Shown: positions 39,622 through 46,575 of the stretch, piece by piece
How the letters are laid out: each line of letters begins with the position of its first letter
How positions within the stretch are numbered: position 1 is the stretch's first letter
Assembly (NCBI GenBank): GCA_021738405.1
Contig: JAIPCC010000009.1
Span: 1-46,575, forward strand
Source: Crocinitomicaceae bacterium
Lineage (GTDB): Bacteria; Bacteroidota; Bacteroidia; Flavobacteriales_D; Crocinitomicaceae
Length of the DNA stretch: 46,575 nucleotides
Direction of reading: 5' to 3'
Program-made: the position numbers and the translations under genes
The notes under the pieces: generated by a model
The model's database searches: none
Told to the model about the DNA's origin: nothing
What the model saw: the letters and a program-made list of their open reading frames with translations, nothing else

Positions 39622-40019
39622 TGGCGAGTTTATTTTCAAGGATCATAGCTGGTGAAATCCCTTGCCATAAAGTGGCAGAGAACGACGAATTTTTGGCTTT
39701 CCTTGACATCATGCCTTTGGCAAAAGGCCACACACTTGTTATTCCAAAGTTAGAAACTGACTATATTTTTGATATAGAAGATGAAAGTTACCAGCGCTTA
39801 TGGCTTTTTGCCAAGCAAGTCGCAGGCACGCTGCGTTTACACGTTCCTTGTAAGCGCATTGGCTTAAGTGTGATTGGTCTTGAGGTTCCGCATGCACACA
39901 TCCACCTCATTCCACTCCAACAGGTAGACGACATCAATTTTAGCAAGCCTAAAATAGCCGCCGATCCAGCAGAGTTACACGCTTTGGCAAGACTTTTGTT
40001 TGAAGGAACGCAGCAATAA
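39621..40019 (+). CDS. HIT-family nucleotide-binding hydrolase
   Basis: 132 residues with the histidine-triad motif HAHIHLIPL (His91, His93, His95) and the N-terminal signature FSRIIAGEIPCHKVAENDEFLAF, DIMPLAKGHTLVIPK. HIT proteins hydrolyse nucleoside phosphoramidates or dinucleotides; the substrate is not determined. The start codon is GTG and shares its first base with the greA stop (TAGTG), so translation probably re-initiates after greA. The family's usual N-terminus fits this GTG exactly. The greA-HIT order is common in Bacteroidota (my recollection). Confidence 0.94.
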   Translation: MASLFSRIIAGEIPCHKVAENDEFLAFLDIMPLAKGHTLVIPKLETDYIFDIEDESYQRLWLFAKQVAGTLRLHVPCKRIGLSVIGLEVPHAHIHLIPLQQVDDINFSKPKIAADPAELHALARLLFEGTQQ

Positions 40020-40026
40020 TCATCAG

Positions 40027-41010
40027 ATGAAAATACTAGCTTTATTATCTTGCTTTCTGTTTGTGGGAATGGCCTTTGCTCAACCCATGAGAGTTTTATT
40101 TGTTGGCAACTCCTATACACACTACAACAATATGCCAAAGCTTTTTGAGCAAATGGCGGATAGCAAGGGTGTAAAACTAGAGGTGGTCATGGATGCTAAA
40201 TCGAGCCATACCTTTCAAATGCACTCCAAACGACCTGAGTTATACAAAAATATCAACTCAACCAAATGGGATTACGTCGTTTTGCAGGGTTTTAGCCGCG
40301 AATTAGCACAAGATCGCGCTACAATAGACTCACAGAGCCTGCCTTACATCAAACAGCTCTTAGATTCAATTTATGCCAACAATAGCTGCACGAATGTTTT
40401 GTTGTTCCAGACTTGGGGCTACGATGGCGGATTCAAAGACGATTCATTAGGCATCGACTGGAGCTATCAAACGATGTCTGACCGCATCCATGAGGGATAC
40501 TTATACGTGAGCGAGCAACTCAACTTATCTATAGTGCCTGTCGGTAAAGTATGGGAAACCGTAAAAACAAACCATCCTCAAATTCAGCTCTATCAAGAAG
40601 ACAAACAACACCCTTCTCTTGCGGGTTCCTATTTAGCGGCATCCTGTTTTTATTCAGCATTGTTCAAAACAGAGCCAAACTTGAGTTTTATGGCTAAACT
40701 AGACCCTAAACAAGCTGAGCTCATACAGGAAATTGCAGGTGTTCAGGTCCTCATGAACAAGAGCCGCTATAAAATCAATCAGAATACGGTAGAACTTGAC
40801 ATCAAATTGACAGCAGAAGACAAAAAGGTTGTTCATTTGAGCGCTAATTATCCAAATGCCTCCAGTGTTACCTGGGATTTCGGTGACGGCATGTCCGAAA
40901 AGTCTTTCAAGACACGCCATGTATATGGCAAGCCGGGAGTTTACGAAATCAAAGTCAAGGTGCAAGATTCTTGTGGTGAGCGCTTATTGAAGCGCAAAAT
41001 CAGCATTTGA
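40027..41010 (+). CDS. Exported SGNH/GDSL-type hydrolase with C-terminal PKD-like domain
   Basis: 327 residues from the ATG at 40027. The signal peptide ends GMAFA with Gln at +1. The SGNH fold is indicated by block I MRVLFVGNSYTHYNN (nucleophile Ser in GNSYT), YVVLQGFSRE, LFQTWGY, and block V DKQHPSLAGSYLAA (catalytic Asp and His). From about residue 280 a PKD-like domain is seen (VTWDFGDGMSEKSF, then HVYGKPGVYEIKVKVQD). Such enzymes often remove acetyl or acyl groups from glycans; the substrate here is unknown. It follows the HIT gene by seven bases and faces two membrane acyltransferase genes. Confidence 0.85.
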   Translation: MKILALLSCFLFVGMAFAQPMRVLFVGNSYTHYNNMPKLFEQMADSKGVKLEVVMDAKSSHTFQMHSKRPELYKNINSTKWDYVVLQGFSRELAQDRATIDSQSLPYIKQLLDSIYANNSCTNVLLFQTWGYDGGFKDDSLGIDWSYQTMSDRIHEGYLYVSEQLNLSIVPVGKVWETVKTNHPQIQLYQEDKQHPSLAGSYLAASCFYSALFKTEPNLSFMAKLDPKQAELIQEIAGVQVLMNKSRYKINQNTVELDIKLTAEDKKVVHLSANYPNASSVTWDFGDGMSEKSFKTRHVYGKPGVYEIKVKVQDSCGERLLKRKISI

Positions 41011-41029
41011 TCAGAAGGCAATTATTTAA

Positions 41030-42139
41030 TCAGACAGGAATTCCAAAAAGTCGGCTGCTGTACTTTTTCATTGGCCACAAAATAAAGTGAAGCTTTGCGC
41101 GTATGACGTCAATGTAATAGACGTAGACTATAAAGATCAGCCAGAAACCTAGTGTGTATGGGATCACTTCATAAGGGCCCAGCTTTTCATGCAGAAAATC
41201 ATTGACCCCAATTCTGATCACGCTGCCGTAAAGCAACATCATGTGGATGATAAAAATGCTCAGCGTATTTTGCCCGATTTTTAGAAACAAATTATCCTTT
41301 TTGATTTTAAGTACATAGGTTTCTAAACCCAACAATAAGGAGAGAATGACCAACACCATTCCGAATTTATCTAGGAGCCAATCCATTTGATAGAAAGTAA
41401 TATCATTTAGGCCAGGAATACTTTGAAGCCAAACGAGGAAGGGTTTGATTCCAAAGAAAATAAGTAAGCCGGTGGCAAATGTCCCAAAGATGACGGGTAA
41501 GGACTTGACATAGTCTTTGTAGTGATAGAGCAAGACACCTAGCATGGCTCCGTACATGGTGTAGCCCATTCTTGGCGTAATCGGAAATTCAGAATGCGGC
41601 CCATGGAACATATTTTGAATGAAAGTGGGCGCATTTTCAGGCCAATAGTGCTCGCCTAAGGAACCGAAAAACAATTGAGAGTAAAACAGTAAAGTGCCAG
41701 CTAGCAAGTAATAGATCCAGAGGGGTATGACTTTAATCAAACGAAATAAACCGTAGAGCAGAATAATTGTCAAGATGCCAATTGCAATACATTGTAAGAC
41801 ATGAAAAGCATAAAACTGGAGTAGGTAGCCCCAAAAAAGCAGTTCAACAACGCGTTTAAATCCTTTGCGAACGCGCATATTCTGCCAAAACGACTGCTGT
41901 TCATTGCCAAGTAAGAGATAAGTAAAAATAAGGCCTGTTACCGTTAAAAATGTAGGAGAGGTAAAGCCGCGGATGAATTTCCAGGTTTGGTAGGCAGGAT
42001 ATGACTCATTGACCCACTCCGTTGAAAGTGAATCGTGGACAAAATGGCCCTCCAACATGAGCAGGATGGCAATGGTGCGCGCAATATCAATGAAATAAAG
42101 GCGGGTTTTGGGTTTATTGAGGCTTACTTGGTTTCCCAT
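41030..42139 (-). CDS. Membrane acyltransferase, HGSNAT/DUF1624-like (second of tandem pair)
   Basis: About 369 residues from the ATG at 42139, chosen over one at 42190 that would overlap the upstream gene by 77 bases. About ten membrane segments. The N-terminal catalytic signature R-x-x-F-I-D-x-x-R-x-x-A-I-L-L-M-L-x-G-H-F (RLYFIDIARTIAILLML, then EGHF) resembles heparan-alpha-glucosaminide N-acetyltransferase and related DUF1624/OpgC-like proteins, which move acyl groups across the inner membrane onto glycans. The His in GHF is a candidate catalytic residue. It overlaps and is paralogous to the gene before it. The acceptor is unknown. Confidence 0.82.
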   Translation of the reverse strand: MGNQVSLNKPKTRLYFIDIARTIAILLMLEGHFVHDSLSTEWVNESYPAYQTWKFIRGFTSPTFLTVTGLIFTYLLLGNEQQSFWQNMRVRKGFKRVVELLFWGYLLQFYAFHVLQCIAIGILTIILLYGLFRLIKVIPLWIYYLLAGTLLFYSQLFFGSLGEHYWPENAPTFIQNMFHGPHSEFPITPRMGYTMYGAMLGVLLYHYKDYVKSLPVIFGTFATGLLIFFGIKPFLVWLQSIPGLNDITFYQMDWLLDKFGMVLVILSLLLGLETYVLKIKKDNLFLKIGQNTLSIFIIHMMLLYGSVIRIGVNDFLHEKLGPYEVIPYTLGFWLIFIVYVYYIDVIRAKLHFILWPMKKYSSRLFGIPV

Positions 42140-43262
42140 TTGAGATAAAAAACGTGCGAAAGTTACGAAAGAAATGACGAATCGGCTCAAGAACCTGAAC
42201 CAATGCGATAAAGAAAGCTAAGAAGAAAAGGGCGCCCAAGACGGCTTCGAGGGCAGTCAGTTTGTTTTCCAAAAAGCTGCGCAAGCTATAGCCTGTGATT
42301 GCGCCGTATAGAATAATGGCGTGCCATACGTAGATTGCGAAGGTTTCTTGCCCAACAGCCATAAAGTAGGGGTGGCGTAAGCGTTCAAACCCGCTTATAT
42401 AGGTAAAGAAAATCAGCAACAAAGCCACAAAAAATGCGCGGTCAAAAGCCCAGAGGTATTTATAATGAAAATGAGTGAAATCACCGTTGTAGATAAACGT
42501 CATGATCCAGCCGACTAGATAGAAAGCCAAGCCCATCCCTATGAGGTAGCGGTATACATTTTTGTTCTTGAATCCGGTTCCGTGGATACTCAGGTAGTGG
42601 CCAAACCCAGCGCCTAAAAAAACAAAACCAATCCAAGGGAAAATCGAGAAACCTGTATCGGGCCCTTGTATCATATTTTGCAAAATCGGCGGAATGCCTA
42701 CCGGGAAATATCCGGGCTGAAGGCGCACGAGTGGGGTAAAACCGAAGATAAGCAGTGCCAAAAGCAAGTAAAAGATCCAACTGTGTTGCCTGATTTTGTA
42801 AAGTAAAGCACTCATCAAAAGCAATAATAAAAGGCCAACCCCAATGCATTGTAGGATATGGAAACCTAAAAAGTGAGGATTGAAATGCCCAGCGAAATAG
42901 TATTTGAGGTATTTGAGGTTGAGCTGCAGCAAATAACCGATAAGCAAAAGACTGAGCGCTCGGCGGACACCCTTCTTGACGCGCAGGAGCTTGAAAAACG
43001 GCGCATGGCCTTTTTGCCATTCTTTGTGCAGTAAAAAGGTGAAAACAGTTCCTGAAATAGTGAAAAATAGCGGTGCGGTGAGCCCCCTGAAAAAGCCCCA
43101 AGTACTGAACCAAGCACTGCCCGAAGAACCATGCAACCTCACTTCAGCCATGAAAGTGGGGTAACTTTCAAGCGTCATAGAGATAAAGTGCCCTTGCAGC
43201 ATCATGAGGATCGCAACGCTCCGACTGAAATCTAGAAAATGGATACGCTGTTTTTGACTCAT
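42114..43262 (-). CDS. Membrane acyltransferase, HGSNAT/DUF1624-like (first of tandem pair)
   Basis: 382 residues and about ten membrane segments. The same signature as its neighbour appears at residues 6-25 (IHFLDFSRSVAILMMLQGHF), then GFFRGLTAPLFFTISGTVFTFLL. Further shared blocks are HILQCIGVGLLLLLL, a LQNMIQGPDTGFSIFPWIGF-type loop (HILQCIAIGIL and IQNMFHGPHSEFPITPRMGY in the paralogue) and a late IYVWHAIILYG segment. The pair is a tandem duplication that has diverged well. Its ATG overlaps the stop of the OmpA-like gene (ATGA), tying it to the PorP/SprF-OmpA unit. Confidence 0.82.
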   Translation of the reverse strand: MSQKQRIHFLDFSRSVAILMMLQGHFISMTLESYPTFMAEVRLHGSSGSAWFSTWGFFRGLTAPLFFTISGTVFTFLLHKEWQKGHAPFFKLLRVKKGVRRALSLLLIGYLLQLNLKYLKYYFAGHFNPHFLGFHILQCIGVGLLLLLLMSALLYKIRQHSWIFYLLLALLIFGFTPLVRLQPGYFPVGIPPILQNMIQGPDTGFSIFPWIGFVFLGAGFGHYLSIHGTGFKNKNVYRYLIGMGLAFYLVGWIMTFIYNGDFTHFHYKYLWAFDRAFFVALLLIFFTYISGFERLRHPYFMAVGQETFAIYVWHAIILYGAITGYSLRSFLENKLTALEAVLGALFFLAFFIALVQVLEPIRHFFRNFRTFFISNGKPSKPQ

Positions 43263-45181
43263 CTGGGCGTAATTGGTTCGGTGCGTAGTTCGATGATCTC
43301 AATGCGTCTTTCTAAAGATGCATCTTTGGAATAAACAGAATTGCGTTGGTCGTAGTAGTTATCGCTCACGTCTTTGTTGGCTTTGTATTCACCCATTGGC
43401 ACTTCAATAAATTGCAAGCGCAGTGGGGTGGTCAGCATATAAGGTGCAAATTTACCACCATCTATCTCTTCAAAATAATTTTTAATGGCAGAAATGCGCC
43501 TATTTGTCAAATGTACGTTATAATCTGACTTGGCGAGCGGACTTGCAAATCCTTGCACCATGATACTGACCTGCTGACCCGACTGAAGTGCCTGCCAAAC
43601 CTGTTCTCTAAATAGGGCGAGGTTTTGCATCCCGAAGTCTACTTCTTGATCAAAAAACGCAAGCAAAGATTGAGCTTGTTGCACAGCCGCTAAAGAATCA
43701 CGGCCTTCGCTTACTTTTTGCAAGTATAGTGGGTATTGGCTTTTATATTTGGTATAGGTTTCTTCGTAGGAAAGTTCAGTAAAATCTGAGGTAGTTTTAG
43801 GGTTGGGATGGTCGTTTTCGAAATAGAGTCTGATGGGTAGTTCAACAATTTGGATGGCTGTTGATTCCTTCTTTTCTTCTTGCGGCTTAGGGCGCGGCAA
43901 ATATTGGTAAAAGACATCACTGCAACAGGTGGGATGAGAGGCATAAAGGCTGCCAATGCGGTTTGAACTCAAATAGGCAGTATCAGCTTCACAAAAGAAA
44001 TAGAGCTCATTGGCCGCACTATTCCACGGCAAGCCGAGGTTGATGGGCGGGCCAAATGTACCATCGGTTTGGAGGTTGGAATAAAATATATCGTAGCCAC
44101 CGAATCCGGCATGCCAGGTACTCGAGAAGTAAAGGCGTTTAAAAAGTGGATCAAACCAAGGCGATACCTCATTTTCAAAAGAATTCAGCCCAGATAAGTT
44201 GATAGGATTTTGAAGTGTTCCGTCTTGTGCAAATGTGGTCATCCAAAGGTCAAGATCTCCATTTGTTCTCGCAGACGTAGCAGCATAAATGAGTTTGAGT
44301 TGCCCGTTTAGTTCAAAAAGATGTGGCATGCTTTGGTAAGTAGCGATTGGAAGGGAGAGCAGCGCATTTGTATCGAGGTGCCAGCTATTTTCTTGCCTGA
44401 CCACTTTCATGATGCGGCATTTCAGGTTATTGGCTGTTCTGCTGCAGGCACTACACAGCGCAAAACTGCTGTCGGGCGCAAGCGTGAAGTTGCCGTACTC
44501 CTCTTGCGGACGCAGGCCTTTGATGAACACCTGATTTTTTGTTGAGGCCGGGAATTGATAAAGTTGGATGGTATATTGGCTACTGAAAATTTGTTCTTCG
44601 TCTGCGGCAGTAGAATCGGCTCTTAAGGAGCTAAAAATGAGGGTGTCGTTTAAAAAGAGGTGGCCAAATTCGGTATCGACGGTATTGACCGGATGCTGCA
44701 GTAAAGCGCTGTTTTCTTCGGCGCTGATGAATTTGAGTTGCTTAAGTACCCAATTGCAAGCCATAATTTCTTGTTCGGCCTTGAGGTAGGCACTATTTTT
44801 TTTGTCTTCGGCAAAAAACTTTTTGGCTTCTTTGAATTGTGCCAGAGCCTCTTTGTAGCGCCCTTGTTGCTTGAGCATGAGTGCATAATTGAGCTGCGCT
44901 TGCGGATATTTTTGCCCATCTGGATCTTGCTCAAATACCTTAAGAAAATAAGTGGCTGCGGTTTTGTAATCTTTGAATTGCTGATTGGCGCTTGCGATTT
45001 TCCAGTGTAGATCGAGGTTGTTGGGTTCCAATTCAAGTGCTTGATCATAGTAGCGCAAGGCTTCAATGTAGTCGAGTGCTTGCACTTGGGTATCGGCATG
45101 GGCAATGAGCCGCTGCAATTGCTTTTGCGCACCTAGCGGCGTGGCGAGCAACAGCAAATAAATCAGATATAGTCTGGGCAT
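43259..45181 (-). CDS. TPR / beta-propeller / OmpA-like envelope protein
   Basis: 640 residues. The signal peptide ends ATPLGA with Gln at +1. TPR repeats (about 20-150, for example ALRYYDQALELEPNN) are followed by a PD40-type propeller (about 170-420, with FDPLFKRLYFSSTWHAGFGGYD) and an OmpA-like C-terminal domain (about 430-640). In that domain the segment near residue 545 reads GFASPLAKSDYNVHLTNRR: the Tyr-Asn and Arg of the OmpA motif are kept, but the usual HTD is replaced by FAS. Peptidoglycan binding may therefore differ from classical OmpA. It is paired with a PorP/SprF-like gene, an arrangement seen with T9SS surface systems, but no large adhesin gene adjoins it. Confidence 0.87.
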   Translation of the reverse strand: MPRLYLIYLLLLATPLGAQKQLQRLIAHADTQVQALDYIEALRYYDQALELEPNNLDLHWKIASANQQFKDYKTAATYFLKVFEQDPDGQKYPQAQLNYALMLKQQGRYKEALAQFKEAKKFFAEDKKNSAYLKAEQEIMACNWVLKQLKFISAEENSALLQHPVNTVDTEFGHLFLNDTLIFSSLRADSTAADEEQIFSSQYTIQLYQFPASTKNQVFIKGLRPQEEYGNFTLAPDSSFALCSACSRTANNLKCRIMKVVRQENSWHLDTNALLSLPIATYQSMPHLFELNGQLKLIYAATSARTNGDLDLWMTTFAQDGTLQNPINLSGLNSFENEVSPWFDPLFKRLYFSSTWHAGFGGYDIFYSNLQTDGTFGPPINLGLPWNSAANELYFFCEADTAYLSSNRIGSLYASHPTCCSDVFYQYLPRPKPQEEKKESTAIQIVELPIRLYFENDHPNPKTTSDFTELSYEETYTKYKSQYPLYLQKVSEGRDSLAAVQQAQSLLAFFDQEVDFGMQNLALFREQVWQALQSGQQVSIMVQGFASPLAKSDYNVHLTNRRISAIKNYFEEIDGGKFAPYMLTTPLRLQFIEVPMGEYKANKDVSDNYYDQRNSVYSKDASLERRIEIIELRTEPITPR

Positions 45182-46140
45182 ATGCGGTATTGCAATTGTG
45201 GTGGTTGAAATTTACTGAAAACGTAGCGTACACTCAATTCAAATGCACCACGTCCTCTACTAGCCGGAACAAGTGAAGAATAATTGAAGTCGTAGGAAAT
45301 ACCGGTATAGAGCGGCCCGCGGGCGAGCCCAAACTGCAGGCAAAAAGCATCTTTGGTTCGCCACCATAGTGCTGAACTCAGTGTGATGTCGTCTTTTGAG
45401 GAGAGTAAATAACCAGCACTAGAACCGATGGTCAAAGCGCGATACGGCCCCTGTAAATTGAGCTGAAGACTCGGTTCAAAAAACAATTCAGGCGTGTACT
45501 GATAGCGCAGTTGTCCAAATAAATTGACCCTGATATCTCGTTTCGTGTTGTCGGTAAAGAAGCTCTGATTGGGCCGCGTGAGGTTAAAAATACTCAGCCC
45601 ACTTTGTATGGAGATTTGTTTGTTGAGCGCGTATTGGTGGATAAGTCCTAAGCCGAGCATGGGTTTGGTCATAGACGCGGTCTGAAAAAACTCATTGGTG
45701 GGCGCATTTGGATCAAAAATATAGCCGTTGTATTGGTTGTCAAAGTAGAAGGCACTGCTGTTGAGTTGCCGTTGATTGAAACCCAACTGAATGGCGGCCC
45801 TGAGTTGCTGTTGCTTATTGAGGGCAATTGGCCGACACAAACTCAGTTGCATTTCGTTGGTCTGAAACTTGCCGTCGCCAACTTGGTCGTGAAAATAATT
45901 GACTGAGATGCCCCATTGTTTCCATTTGGCATCGGCAGCAAGAGCAGTGGTTTGAAAAGGAATACTGACGCTGCGCCACTGTGTGCGGTAGTTGGCAGTT
46001 AGGCGGAGGTCTTCTTTGAAATGACCGGCGTGAGCAGGGTTGAGAAAGATGGGGTTGTTGTTGAATTGCGTCCAATGGATGTCTTGGGCAAACACTGGTG
46101 CTGCCCACAATAAAAATAGAATCCTGCAAAACTCCTTCAC
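45163..46140 (-). CDS. PorP/SprF-family outer-membrane protein
   Basis: 325 residues starting with GTG at 46140; the signal peptide ends AAPVFA with Gln at +1. The mature N-terminus DIHWTQFNNNPIFLNPAHAGHF is the hallmark of PorP/SprF proteins (H-x-x-Q-F, then P-x-x-L-N-P-A-x-x-G), followed by a beta-barrel with terminal aromatic strand SVRYVFSKF. PorP is a T9SS component, and SprF-type paralogues help secrete particular surface adhesins. The GTG start is supported by TAACTTCG four bases upstream. The gene overlaps the OmpA-like gene by 19 bases. It is probably a paralogue dedicated to a specific cargo (inference). Confidence 0.9.
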   Translation of the reverse strand: MKEFCRILFLLWAAPVFAQDIHWTQFNNNPIFLNPAHAGHFKEDLRLTANYRTQWRSVSIPFQTTALAADAKWKQWGISVNYFHDQVGDGKFQTNEMQLSLCRPIALNKQQQLRAAIQLGFNQRQLNSSAFYFDNQYNGYIFDPNAPTNEFFQTASMTKPMLGLGLIHQYALNKQISIQSGLSIFNLTRPNQSFFTDNTKRDIRVNLFGQLRYQYTPELFFEPSLQLNLQGPYRALTIGSSAGYLLSSKDDITLSSALWWRTKDAFCLQFGLARGPLYTGISYDFNYSSLVPASRGRGAFELSVRYVFSKFQPPQLQYRICPDYI

Positions 46141-46154
46141 GTAACGAAGTTACG
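46140..46154. repeat. Palindrome over the porP-like promoter and start
   Basis: CGTAAC-GAA-GTTACG is a perfect 6-bp inverted repeat with a 3-base spacer. It covers the -7 element and ends on the first base of the GTG start codon. It could be an operator or a hairpin. Confidence 0.4.
46145..46152 (-). promoter_or_regulatory. -7 element for the porP-like gene (leaderless spacing)
   Basis: The minus strand reads TAACTTCG, one mismatch from TAnnTTTG, then TTAC and the GTG at 46140. Confidence 0.45.
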
Positions 46155-46175
46155 AAAAAGCCTGCGGATTAGAAA

Positions 46176-46575
46176 TTATGGATTTGAACTGGAAACCGGA
46201 ATAATTTTACCGTTGAAAAAGGCGCCGTTGTGCAGTGCAAAATTGGCGATAAACTGAGCCATTTCGGTAGGGGAGGTTGGCGCAATATAGCCCGGAAAAG
46301 CAGCTGAAAGCATTTCGGTCTGAACTGCACCTAAACACAAGCAGTTCATGCGGAGCGAAGTGGCTTTGTATTCTTCTGCAAAAAGTTCTGTAAATGCACA
46401 AAGTGCTGCTTTGGAAGTGGAGTAAGCTGCGAGCCCTGCAAATTTCAGACTGCCCTGAAAACCGCCCATTGAACTGATGTTCACAATGTGTGCGTCAGCA
46501 GCCATCTGAGGAAGCAGACCTTCTGTGGCTTCCATGATGCCTATGACATTCACTTGGTAAGTTTCGGTCAAGTCT
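46176..46575 (-). CDS. Short-chain dehydrogenase/reductase (C-terminal part, gene continues beyond window)
   Basis: The frame is open to the right edge, so the N-terminal nucleotide-binding half is missing. The visible 133 residues include the classical SDR elements TYQVNVIGIMEATEGLLPQM, the active-site strand HIVNISSMGGFQG (catalytic Ser) and AAYSTSKAALCAFTELFAEE (YxxxK), then MNCLCLGAVQTEM. The in-frame TTG at 46571 encodes an internal Leu and is not a start. Substrate and pathway cannot be read. It is separated from the porP-like gene by 35 bases, which contain that gene's promoter. Confidence 0.9.
   Translation of the reverse strand, partial: DLTETYQVNVIGIMEATEGLLPQMAADAHIVNISSMGGFQGSLKFAGLAAYSTSKAALCAFTELFAEEYKATSLRMNCLCLGAVQTEMLSAAFPGYIAPTSPTEMAQFIANFALHNGAFFNGKIIPVSSSNP

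Noticed and set aside
42481-43113. Open frame of 210 aa on the minus strand
   Set aside because: It is a shifted frame within the first acyltransferase gene, with Phe/Arg/Pro-rich nonsense composition.
1-46575. CRISPR arrays, tRNA or rRNA genes, insertion sequences
   Set aside because: I looked for regularly spaced repeats, cloverleaf-like sequences and transposase genes and found none; a tRNA scan would be needed to exclude tRNAs fully, though no gap is long enough to hide more than one.

Overview
The window looks like ordinary chromosomal DNA from a member of the Bacteroidota. The evidence is: (i) two proteins with type IX secretion (T9SS) sorting domains plus PorV/PorQ-like and PorP/SprF-like outer-membrane proteins; (ii) a large TonB-dependent receptor with an N-terminal carboxypeptidase-regulatory domain; (iii) repeated copies of the Bacteroidota promoter -7 element TAnnTTTG; (iv) a YtxJ-type bacilliredoxin; and (v) many signal peptides that would leave Gln at the mature N-terminus, next to a glutaminyl cyclotransferase gene. 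I cannot place it below phylum with confidence. I see no tRNA, rRNA, CRISPR array, insertion sequence or prophage. Coding density is very high, and no stretch over 300 bases lacks a gene.

Layout. 1-918 (minus): tatC and the start of an exported protein. 1021-2541: a small unknown protein, then three tandem related lipoproteins on the minus strand. 2609-9202 (plus): a tightly packed run of pheS, ytxJ-like bacilliredoxin, glutaminyl cyclotransferase, a PASTA protein, a T9SS cargo protein and an RluD-type pseudouridine synthase. 9256-12552: a PorE-like TPR/propeller/OmpA protein with its own promoter and terminator, then a PspC-like protein and an RmlD-like reductase. 12595-18467: two different amino-acid permeases, a helix-hairpin-helix protein, apt, an acyl-CoA dehydrogenase and rpsU. 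18516-23748: XerC-type recombinase, PfkB kinase, DUF349 protein, membrane protein, family 9 glycosyltransferase. 23742-29909: hotdog thioesterase (minus), secreted M43 metalloprotease, uvrC (minus), nadC, and a phosphopantetheinyl transferase (minus). 30049-39076: a three-gene outer-membrane operon (TonB receptor, 1392-aa secreted protein with a C-terminal sorting-like domain, PorV/PorQ-like barrel). 39142-41010: greA, HIT protein, SGNH hydrolase with PKD domain. 41030-46140 (minus): a fully overlapping operon of PorP/SprF-like protein, TPR/propeller/OmpA-like protein and two tandem HGSNAT/DUF1624-like membrane acyltransferases. 46176-end (minus): partial short-chain dehydrogenase.

How they fit together. 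Much of the window serves the cell envelope: export (TatC), N-terminal pyroglutamate formation (glutaminyl cyclotransferase), T9SS cargo and its likely partners, and surface polysaccharide or lipid modification. The rest is housekeeping.

The most striking sequence signal is regulatory. At eight gene starts on both strands (tatC, pspC-like, apt, glycosyltransferase, thioesterase, uvrC, nadC, porP-like) a TAnnTTTG-type -7 element, or a one-mismatch variant, ends exactly four bases before the start codon. This predicts leaderless mRNAs. The best candidates for poorly described systems are the 30049-39076 triad and the 41030-46140 module that couples a PorP/SprF-OmpA pair to two acyltransferases.
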